Positions 7,437 to 12,965 of a stretch of 13,788 bases of DNA are shown in pieces. The notes below the pieces were generated by a model, which ran no database searches, was not told the DNA's origin, and worked only from the letters and a program-made list of their open reading frames with translations. The DNA is from Alphaproteobacteria bacterium (GTDB lineage: Bacteria; Pseudomonadota; Alphaproteobacteria; Rhizobiales; Xanthobacteraceae), in NCBI GenBank assembly GCA_005884745.1, contig VAZU01000028.1:1620-15407 (forward strand), written 5' to 3'. A program made the translations under genes and the position numbers. Position 1 is the first letter of the stretch. The number at the start of each line of letters is the position of its first letter.

Positions 7437-8924
7437 TTACCGAGGCATGAAACCGTCCGTCAGCGTCTGCATGAAGCTCACGAGCGCATCCTCCTCCGCG
7501 TCCGACAGGCCCAGCCGCCCCATTTTTTTGGTGTTCATGTTGTCGGTCGACTCGGGTGCGGGCCAGCACGTCGTACCTTCGCCGGGGTCGTTGGGCTGGC
7601 AGCGCGGCAGGACGTCCCGCGTATTGTAGAAATGCACGATTGCCTTCAGGCTGGTGAAATATCCATTGTGTCCATACGCTTTGACAAAGGCTGGATAGGG
7701 CCGCTTGTCTACATTGCGCAGCGTCGGCACCTGGAAGCGCGCCTGGTTGTCCGGCGCGAACTTGACCCATCTTGAATCTGCCACGGAGGGTTGGCTGAGC
7801 AGATGGCCCTTGGTGAGGAAACTGCCGACGCCGCCATCGACGAATGACGGTCCTGCTGGGTTGGCGACATAGCCCAGTGCGTCGGGGCGATTTTCCGCAT
7901 AGTAAGGAAGCCGCGGATTGGCAGGGGTGCCGATATTGCTGGCGGTGAAATCGGTGAACAGCGGATCCTCGCCGGGCCCGCCGTCGCGGTGACACTCGTT
8001 GCATCGGGCCTTGCCGCGGAACAGGTCGTAGCCCGCCTGCTCCTGCGGGGTAAGCTGCGCCTTGTTGGCGAGCACTGCGTCGAACTTCGAGGTAAAGGCC
8101 GTCACCTCGGCCGAGGCCTCATACATGGCGATGGCCTGCGCCATCTGATCGAACGTCGCGCCGACCCGGCCGCGATCGAGCTCGCTGAGATGGACCGGCG
8201 TCAGATCGCCGGCGGATGGGGGCCCCGGCCGGGCACAGACCTGCTCCACGTCGTTGGGCCACGCGACCGCGAATGCCTGCGGTCCCCACACCCTTTCGAA
8301 GAGGGCGCGATAGGGGCGCTGCGAGGCGCGATAAACCGCACATGCGATATCGGCCAGGCCCATTTCCACGGGGTTGGTCGGCGGCCCCTGCGCCTGTTCG
8401 GCCGCCGGATTGCCCAACCGGCGCCCGGTCGCACGCATGTCCCAGAAATTGCCGCCGACTAGATCACCTTGGCCGGGGTTGTAGTGCAGAACCGGCGAAA
8501 GCGGCGCGTACGCGTGCGTTTGGGGCTTGCGGTCGCTGTATCGTGTGCGCACCGAACCGGGATAGGCGCCGGTGGTCCGGTTCAGTTCCGACACGGGACC
8601 GGTGAAACCCGTCTCGGGCATGTGGCAGAAAGCACAAGCTTCATTGCGGTTCACCGAGAGGTGCTTGTCGTACAGCATCAACTTGCCGAGCAGCTCGATT
8701 TGCTGGACCTGATTGTCCGGCGGCGCGCCTAGCCGCTCGAGCGCCTGTGCCTCGATGCGGTCGATCTCGGCCTCGACCTGCGCAATTTCCTCCAGCGCCT
8801 TGGGCGAGAGCGTCAAGCTGGTCTCCCCCGCACCCAGGGCATCGGCGCCCAACGTGGCAACAACGGCGACCGGTCCGAGCACCACCACGGTCATCAAGGC
8901 GTTGATCCAGCGCGACCTCGTCAT
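7437..8924 (-). CDS. Di-haem cytochrome c peroxidase / MauG-family protein
   Basis: This is a predicted periplasmic or membrane-anchored di-haem c-type protein of 495 residues. The N-terminus has a short basic stretch and a hydrophobic segment (about 8-27) that could be a signal peptide or anchor, then a charged, probably helical stretch (35-66). Two haem-binding CxxCH motifs are present: CAFCH (97-101) and CNECH (308-312), about 210 residues apart. Family marks are LGKLMLYDKHLSVN and GFTGP around haem 1, PNPVEMG-like PTNPVEMGL (182-190), and FQVPTLRNVDKRPY (397-410) with AYGHNGYFTSLKAIVHFYNTR near the C-terminus. It is longer than classic bacterial CcpA; the extra length is the N-terminal part and a segment between haem 2 and the PTLRN motif. 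Members reduce H2O2 or oxidise bound substrates; which applies here is not visible. The start at 8924 is set by GGAGG at 8930-8934. The frame stays open to 9194 but that extension has no leader. No cytochrome maturation or partner gene is adjacent. Confidence 0.9.
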   Translation of the reverse strand: MTRSRWINALMTVVVLGPVAVVATLGADALGAGETSLTLSPKALEEIAQVEAEIDRIEAQALERLGAPPDNQVQQIELLGKLMLYDKHLSVNRNEACAFCHMPETGFTGPVSELNRTTGAYPGSVRTRYSDRKPQTHAYAPLSPVLHYNPGQGDLVGGNFWDMRATGRRLGNPAAEQAQGPPTNPVEMGLADIACAVYRASQRPYRALFERVWGPQAFAVAWPNDVEQVCARPGPPSAGDLTPVHLSELDRGRVGATFDQMAQAIAMYEASAEVTAFTSKFDAVLANKAQLTPQEQAGYDLFRGKARCNECHRDGGPGEDPLFTDFTASNIGTPANPRLPYYAENRPDALGYVANPAGPSFVDGGVGSFLTKGHLLSQPSVADSRWVKFAPDNQARFQVPTLRNVDKRPYPAFVKAYGHNGYFTSLKAIVHFYNTRDVLPRCQPNDPGEGTTCWPAPESTDNMNTKKMGRLGLSDAEEDALVSFMQTLTDGFMPR

Positions 8925-8929
8925 TCGCA

Positions 8930-8934
8930 CCTCC
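8930..8934 (-). promoter_or_regulatory. Ribosome binding site fixing the cytochrome start
   Basis: On the minus strand GGAGG sits 5 nt before ATG 8924, an ideal Shine-Dalgarno. It decides for this start over the upstream in-frame ATG at 8936 and the longer open frame to 9194, neither of which is followed by a leader sequence. Confidence 0.75.
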
Positions 8935-9173
8935 ATCGCCCCAAAACGCCGGCGGCACGGCGTGCAGAGTACCATCCAATTCAGGGTCGCGGCGTCCTTC
9001 GGCCCGGAAATCGCGGCGCCCCCGCCGCCACGAAGCCGAGCGGCAAGGTGACGACCATTGGACCAGCGCACCCAAATGCTGGCATCGACGCTGTGATCCG
9101 ATGCCGGCCGCTCCGAACCGAGAATGGATGACGCGCGGCGAAGGGTCCCGACGGACGCTAATTTTCGACCGGA

Positions 9174-9189
9174 TTGACCCGGTTGACCC
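9174..9189. repeat. Tandem TTGACCC direct repeat
   Basis: TTGACCC occurs at 9174-9180 and again at 9183-9189, a 9-bp period, within GGATTGACCCGGTTGACCCC. Seen from the cytochrome gene the element reads GGGTCAACCGGGTCAATCC and lies about 250 nt before the start codon. Tandem half-sites of this kind are compatible with a dimeric regulator, but no regulator can be named. Confidence 0.4.
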
Positions 9190-9197
9190 CGCATGCG

Positions 9198-9228
9198 CTG
9201 CCGTGGCGGCAGAAAGCGCGTCTGCCGC
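9198..9228. repeat. Overlapping inverted repeats, possible terminator of the NlpC/P60 gene
   Basis: Two mutually exclusive hairpins share one arm. CTGCCG-TGG-CGGCAG (9198-9212) has a 6-bp stem with a 3-nt loop, and GCGGCAGA-AAGCGCG-TCTGCCGC (9206-9228) has a perfect 8-bp stem with a 7-nt loop. They lie 26-56 nt past the NlpC/P60 stop on its 3' side. No T-run follows in the minus direction, so an intrinsic terminator is not proven; a transcript-end protection or switch-like role is as possible. Confidence 0.45.
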
Positions 9229-9253
9229 TATGTCTGCTTCCAACAGATAGAAA

Positions 9254-10105
9254 TCACAGTCGCTTCACCGACGTGAGCTCGCTCCCGCTGGCGCGAATGC
9301 GGACGATGGCGTCCGCGGTCGGCTCGATCGCGACCATCATGTGAAAGGCGTTGGCGTGGACGAGCGTGTCGCGGTCGCGCGCGATCGCCACGTGGCCGGG
9401 CCAGAACAGGAGATCGCCGCGCCGCAGATTGCCGAATGCGGCGTCCGGCGCGACGGCAGCGCCGAGCGCCCGTTCCTGCAGGTCGGTGTCGCGCGGCACG
9501 GGAATGCCGCAGGCTTGCAGCGCGACCTGCAGCAGCCCGGAGCAATCGAGGCCCAGGCTGGTCTTGCCGCCCCACAGATACGGCACGCCGCGAAACCGCT
9601 CCGCGACCGCGACGAAATCCGATTCGAAGCGCTGCAGCGGCGCGAGATGATCTGCCGGGACGAAGCCGCCCGCTGCCGTCACGGCGAAGCGATCCTGTTC
9701 GCGCACGACGGCGAGCCGCGCCCCGAGCGAGGGCGCCGCGAGCGGCGCCAGCCTGATCGATGGCCCGGGGAAAATGAGCGTGCGGAGCGCCGCGACCCGA
9801 TGCGTCGGTGCGGGACCGGGCGGCGCGAGCGAATTGGCCGGCAGCCAGCCGACATAGCCGTCGGATTCGAGCTGGCCCCAGGCGAAACCCTCCTCGGTGG
9901 TTTCGTAGATCATGACGTGCTCGCCCATCAGCGCCTCGGTCTCGAGCGCAGCGTCGGGCGCGGGCGCGCCCCGCACCGGCGCCTGTGCGTCGATGACCTC
10001 GTAGCGCTCGCCCTCGACGAACCGCGCCGCTTCGACTTTCCCCTGCAGATGCCGGGCGGCGAGGTCGGGCCGGGCCGCGGTCAGCCGCGGATCGAAATGC
10101 GTCAC
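9254..10105 (-). CDS. Leaderless NlpC/P60 family peptidase with N-terminal SH3-like region
   Basis: This is a 283-residue cysteine peptidase. The C-terminal NlpC/P60 domain (about 160-283) shows FRGVPYLWGGKTSLGLDCSG with catalytic C188, then RRGDLLFWPGHVAI with H238 and TLVHANAF with H250. The 12-residue His-His spacing matches the YkfC type of gamma-D-glutamyl-L-diamino-acid endopeptidase. The N-terminal half (about 30-155) contains two SH3-like segments (GEHVMIYETTEEGFAWGQLESDGYVGWLP and the stretch before FVPADHLAPL). No signal peptide or membrane segment is present, so it should act in the cytosol on imported or recycled muropeptides; this is inference from family and topology. The start is GTG 10105, which overlaps the regulator's TGA as GTGA, giving translational coupling. 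No ATG exists at a sensible place. The longer open frame, to 10822, only reads through the regulator and aminopeptidase genes. Confidence 0.9.
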   Translation of the reverse strand: MTHFDPRLTAARPDLAARHLQGKVEAARFVEGERYEVIDAQAPVRGAPAPDAALETEALMGEHVMIYETTEEGFAWGQLESDGYVGWLPANSLAPPGPAPTHRVAALRTLIFPGPSIRLAPLAAPSLGARLAVVREQDRFAVTAAGGFVPADHLAPLQRFESDFVAVAERFRGVPYLWGGKTSLGLDCSGLLQVALQACGIPVPRDTDLQERALGAAVAPDAAFGNLRRGDLLFWPGHVAIARDRDTLVHANAFHMMVAIEPTADAIVRIRASGSELTSVKRL

Positions 10106-10452
10106 CGCGAAAGTCCCTTGGCGGTGCGCACCAGGAGATCGCCGAGCTGCTCGACCGCAAGCGCGCCCTTGACGGTGCGCTGGATCACCACGTTGCGGCG
10201 ATCGGCGTCGTCGCGCCGGCGCGCGACCAGACCGAGCTTGCCCATGGTGTCGAGCGCGCGGGTGATCACGGGTTTGGTCACCTTGAGCTTCCTGGCCAGG
10301 CCGCGGACATTGTGCGGCGGGGGATCGAGATAGATGGTGAGCAGGATCGTGAGCTGGCGCGGCGAAAGGTCGGGCTGCCGGTCGGTCACCAGCGCATAGG
10401 AAAAATCGTGCAGCAGTTTCAGCGCCTGCGCCGGCCGGATCTCGACCGCCAT
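10102..10452 (-). CDS. Short MarR-type winged-helix transcriptional regulator
   Basis: This 116-residue DNA-binding protein starts MAVEIRPAQALKLLHDFSYA. The winged-helix core is visible: LSPRQLTILLTIYLDPPPHNVRGLARKLKV (helices 2-3), TKPVITRALDTMGKLGLV (recognition helix) and RRRDDADRRNVVIQRT (wing with the DxxDRR motif typical of MarR proteins). It is shorter than usual MarR proteins (about 140-150 residues) and has reduced terminal dimerisation helices. ATG 10452 is preceded by GGAGG 5 nt upstream (10458-10462). The frame stays open to 10551 but the extra residues are basic and featureless. It overlaps the NlpC/P60 peptidase by 4 nt, so the two are made together; the regulator may control this pair and itself, which is inference. 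Its ligand is unknown. It follows the aminopeptidase gene by 108 nt. Confidence 0.87.
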   Translation of the reverse strand: MAVEIRPAQALKLLHDFSYALVTDRQPDLSPRQLTILLTIYLDPPPHNVRGLARKLKVTKPVITRALDTMGKLGLVARRRDDADRRNVVIQRTVKGALAVEQLGDLLVRTAKGLSR

Positions 10453-10457
10453 CGCAT

Positions 10458-10462
10458 CCTCC
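10458..10462 (-). promoter_or_regulatory. Ribosome binding site fixing the MarR-type regulator start
   Basis: GGAGG on the minus strand lies 5 nt before ATG 10452. It supports this start over the open frame that continues to 10551. Confidence 0.7.
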
Positions 10463-10522
10463 GGACCGCTTCGATGCCGCGGGCGCGAGCGCCGACGGCA
10501 AGGGGGATCGTTTCGGATGCGG

Positions 10523-10551
10523 AGTATTTTCTCCCGCGCGCCGCGCCGCAA
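10523..10551 (-). promoter_or_regulatory. Weak candidate promoter for the regulator-peptidase pair
   Basis: In the 108-nt gap after the aminopeptidase stop, TTGCGG (10546-10551) and AATACT (10523-10528) on the minus strand are 17 nt apart. They match the sigma-70 consensus at 3 of 6 and 4 of 6 positions. The AT-rich patch GAGAAAATACT stands out in a GC-rich gap. The match is poor and read-through from the aminopeptidase gene is equally likely. Confidence 0.2.
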
Positions 10552-10560
10552 GCGCCGCGA

Positions 10561-11940
10561 TCAATGGTCGTAGCGGGAGGCCAATAGCGCATACAGCGCG
10601 CGGGCGGCCTGGCACTCGCCGCCCTCCGGGCGGCCCGGCTTGGCCGCGGGAGTCCAGGCATAGACGTCGAAATGAGCCCAGCTTTTCGCCGCCGCGACGA
10701 ATTTGCGCAAGAACAGCGCGGCGGTGATCGAGCCCGCGAAGCCGCCGGTGCCGGTGCTCTTGATGTCCGCGATCTTGGATTCCAGCATCGGCTCGTAGCC
10801 GCGCCACAGCGGCATGCGCCACAGCGGATCGTTCTCGACCGCCGCGCAGGCCAGGAGCTCGGCCGCAAGCGCATCGTCCTCGGTGTAGAACGGCGGCAAG
10901 TCGGGCCCGAGTGCGACCCGGGCGGCGCCGGTGAGCGTCGCGAGATCGAACACGAGCTCGGGCGCTTCCTCGTCCGCCAGCGCCAGCGCGTCGGCGAGCA
11001 CCAGCCGGCCCTCCGCGTCGGTATTGCCGATCTCCACCGAAAGCCCGTTGCGCGAGGGATAGATGTCGAGCGGCCGGAACGCCGAGCCCGAGATCGCGTT
11101 CTCGACCGCCGGGACGAGCACGCGCAACCGCAGTTTGAGCCCGCGATCCATCACCATATGGGCGAGCGCCAGCGCGCTGGCGGCGCCGCCCATGTCCTTC
11201 TTCATGATCAGCATCGCGCTCTCGGGCTTGATGTCGAGCCCGCCGGTGTCGAAGGTGACGCCCTTGCCGACGATCGTGACCTTGGGCGCCGCGGCGTCGC
11301 CCCAGGTGAGATCGATCAGGCGCGGGGCATGGCAGGAGGCGCGGCCGACCGCGTGGATCAGCGGCAAGTTCTCGGCCAGCAGCGCTTCGCCGACGATCGT
11401 GCGCACCGCCGCGCCGTGACGCGCACCAAGCGCCCGCGCGGCCGCTTCGAGCTCGGCCGGGCCGAGATCGTTCGCCGGCGTGTTGACGAGATCGCGGGCG
11501 AGCGCGACCGCCTCGACGATGCGGGAAAGCTCGGCGCCGTCGACGCCTTCAGGCAGCTCGAGCCGGATCTCCTTTGCCTCCGCTTTGCGGTAGCGCGCAA
11601 ACCGGTAGGACCCGAGTGCGAAGGCGAGTGCGGCAAGCCGGCTGTCCGGGGGCGAATTGCCGAACCGATAGGTCCCGGCCGGCAACAGCGCGGGCAGCCG
11701 CCCCGCCAGAAACGGGTCTCCTGGCGGCTTCCCGGCCGGCTCGAGCCCGAACAGCACGCCCGAAATTCCGCCGGCTCCCGGGAGCAGCAGGCATTGCGCC
11801 GGCTTCGGCTCGAAGCCGGACGCGTCGGCGAAGCTTCGCGCGGGCGCATCGAGGGCATGCCGCAGCGCCGGCCAGGTCGCATCGGTGACGAACCAGATCG
11901 GGACGGCGGTCCCGCTGCGCGTCGCGAAGGCCGGATGCAT
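10561..11940 (-). CDS. M17 family leucyl-aminopeptidase-like metallopeptidase
   Basis: This is a cytosolic di-metal aminopeptidase of 459 residues that removes N-terminal residues from peptides; it has no leader. The C-terminal catalytic domain is complete. VGKGVTFDTGGLDIKP supplies K226, D231 and active-site K238; KKDMGGA supplies D249; the M17 signature NTDAEGRL (307-313) supplies D308, E310 and R312. These residues keep the same spacing as E. coli PepA (K270, D275, K282, D293, D352, E354, R356), so activity is likely. The N-terminal domain (about 1-135) is divergent and shorter than in PepA, as in the rhizobial sub-group of 'leucyl aminopeptidase family' proteins. ATG 11940 has only a poor ribosome site upstream. 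It is divergent from the TadD gene and sits upstream of the regulator and NlpC/P60 genes on the same strand, suggesting joint peptide breakdown. Confidence 0.93.
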   Translation of the reverse strand: MHPAFATRSGTAVPIWFVTDATWPALRHALDAPARSFADASGFEPKPAQCLLLPGAGGISGVLFGLEPAGKPPGDPFLAGRLPALLPAGTYRFGNSPPDSRLAALAFALGSYRFARYRKAEAKEIRLELPEGVDGAELSRIVEAVALARDLVNTPANDLGPAELEAAARALGARHGAAVRTIVGEALLAENLPLIHAVGRASCHAPRLIDLTWGDAAAPKVTIVGKGVTFDTGGLDIKPESAMLIMKKDMGGAASALALAHMVMDRGLKLRLRVLVPAVENAISGSAFRPLDIYPSRNGLSVEIGNTDAEGRLVLADALALADEEAPELVFDLATLTGAARVALGPDLPPFYTEDDALAAELLACAAVENDPLWRMPLWRGYEPMLESKIADIKSTGTGGFAGSITAALFLRKFVAAAKSWAHFDVYAWTPAAKPGRPEGGECQAARALYALLASRYDH

Positions 11941-12001
11941 GGAGATTTCCCGTGGCGAGGCTCGCCCTCTAACACGGCGTCCGATCGCGGGAAAGCGGGC
12001 G

Positions 12002-12033
12002 ACCCGGTCGGTTAACCGGGTATTAGGGTTAAC
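12002..12033. promoter_or_regulatory. Palindromic cluster with CtrA-like TTAA-N7-TTAG in the divergent spacer
   Basis: The 149-nt spacer between the divergent aminopeptidase and TadD genes holds a perfect 10-bp palindrome CGGTTAACCG (12009-12018), nested in the inverted repeat ACCCGG-N8-CCGGGT (12002-12021). GGTTAAC is repeated at 12010-12016 and 12027-12033. TTAA (12012-12015), 7 nt, then TTAG (12023-12026) differs by one base from the alphaproteobacterial CtrA consensus TTAA-N7-TTAA. The site ends about 63 nt before the TadD start. CtrA controls pilus genes in Caulobacter, so the match is meaningful but unproven. Confidence 0.4.
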
Positions 12034-12089
12034 GGATTATTGCTCGACCTGCCCGGCGGCGCGTCTGCTCGCCCGGGTGGGACGAGATC

Positions 12090-12923
12090 ATGGCCCCATT
12101 TCTGTGCCCGCGGCCGTTTGGTCCGCCCGCGCTCGCGCTCGCGTTCCTTGCCGTGGCCGCGGCGGGCTGCCAGACGATGCACCCGACGACGAGTGCGGAC
12201 ACGACGGGCAGCGTGGGACTTGCCTCGTCGCTTCCCGTCGGCGCCCCGAACGATGGCGAGCCGCGCCGGGAGCTCGACGCCGCCGGCGCGCTCTACCGCG
12301 CCAATGCGGGCAATCCCGACGCCGCCATCAGGTATGCGGCGGCGCTGCGCGCCATCGGCGAGCGCGCCCAAGCCTCGGCGGTGCTGGAGCAGGCCTCGAT
12401 CAAGCATCCCAGCAACAAGGCCGTGCTCGGCGCCTACGGCAGGGCGCTGGCCGACGCCGGCAATTATGCCCAGGCGTTCGAGATCCTGGGCCGGGCGCAC
12501 ACGCCGGATCAGCCGGACTGGCGCCTCCTGTCGGTGCAAGGGGCGGTGCTCGACCAGATGGGGCGGCACGAGGAAGCGCGCCGCTATTACGCCAGCGCCC
12601 TGAAGCTCGCTCCCGAGAATCCCGCGGTGCTCTCGAACCTGGGCTTGTCCTACGCGCTTGCCAAGGATCTCAAGCAGGCCGAGACCATTCTCCGCCGCGC
12701 GGCGGCACGGCCCGACGCCGAGGGGCGCGTGCGCCAGAATCTGGCGCTGGTGGTCGGATTGCAGGGCCGCTATCAGGAGGCGGAGGAGATCGCCCGCGCC
12801 GACCTGCCGCCCGAGGCGGCCGCCGCCAACGTCGCCTATCTGCGCGAGATGCTCTCGGGCAAGAGCGACTGGAAGAAGCTCGGCCGCACCAGCGCCGTCG
12901 CGGCGGCGTCGAGCGGATCGTAG
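12090..12923 (+). CDS. tadD: TPR-repeat lipoprotein, Flp/Tad pilus assembly protein TadD type
   Basis: This is a 277-residue predicted lipoprotein. The N-terminus has a hydrophobic segment (about 13-26) ending in a lipobox-like AAGC with lipidated C27, so it should be exported and anchored, probably in the outer membrane. About four to five TPR units cover 76-240. Typical positions are seen in NPDAAIRYAAALRAIGERAQA, YGRALADAGNYAQAFEILGRA, QGAVLDQMGRHEEARRYYASA, LSNLGLSYALAKDLKQAETI and LVVGLQGRYQEAEEIARA. The C-terminus (about 245-277) has the MLSGKSDWKKL stretch common in rhizobial TadD. TadD acts with the outer-membrane secretin RcpA during Flp pilus biogenesis. The start ATG 12090 follows GGGACGAG. 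It stands alone on this strand and converges on TadC; the rest of the Tad locus probably lies to the right of the window. The lipobox lacks the usual Leu at -3. Confidence 0.85.
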   Translation: MAPFLCPRPFGPPALALAFLAVAAAGCQTMHPTTSADTTGSVGLASSLPVGAPNDGEPRRELDAAGALYRANAGNPDAAIRYAAALRAIGERAQASAVLEQASIKHPSNKAVLGAYGRALADAGNYAQAFEILGRAHTPDQPDWRLLSVQGAVLDQMGRHEEARRYYASALKLAPENPAVLSNLGLSYALAKDLKQAETILRRAAARPDAEGRVRQNLALVVGLQGRYQEAEEIARADLPPEAAAANVAYLREMLSGKSDWKKLGRTSAVAAASSGS

Positions 12924-12931
12924 GGATTTCT

Positions 12932-12949
12932 CGGCACGGCCTCGTGCCG
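12932..12949. terminator. Hairpin between convergent tadD and tadC, candidate bidirectional terminator
   Basis: CGGCACG-GCCT-CGTGCCG is a perfect 7-bp stem with a 4-nt loop in the 42-nt gap between the two convergent stops. In the minus (tadC) direction it is followed by AGAAATCCC and in the plus direction by CGGCCTCCC, so neither side has a U-run. Position favours a terminator; the missing U-run weakens the call. Confidence 0.5.
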
Positions 12950-12965
12950 CGGCCTCCCGCCGCCA

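Larger units (their letters stand above)
8925..9253. other. 329-nt non-coding spacer upstream of the cytochrome gene
   Basis: This lies between the stop of the NlpC/P60 gene and the start of the cytochrome gene, both on the minus strand. Open frames cross it on the minus strand (to 9194 and 9243) but show no family features, leader or ribosome site, so I read it as non-coding. It should contain the cytochrome promoter; I could not pick a convincing -35/-10 pair. It holds a tandem TTGACCC repeat, a strong hairpin (both listed separately) and a small inverted repeat GCACGGCGTGC at about 8955-8965. It could also carry the remnant of a decayed gene or an intergenic repeat element; I cannot show this. 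Confidence 0.6.

Noticed and set aside
8925..9194. 90-residue N-terminal extension of the cytochrome protein
   Set aside because: The extension has no leader or family similarity, whereas GGAGG sits 5 nt before ATG 8924, which is followed by a hydrophobic export segment.
10672..12015. 447-codon plus-strand frame opposite the M17 aminopeptidase
   Set aside because: It is an antisense shadow. The minus strand carries all the M17 catalytic residues with the correct spacing.
12010..12033. Repeated GGTTAAC as an attachment site or insertion-element end
   Set aside because: The repeats are only 7 bp, both lie in one spacer, and no integrase, transposase or tRNA is near.
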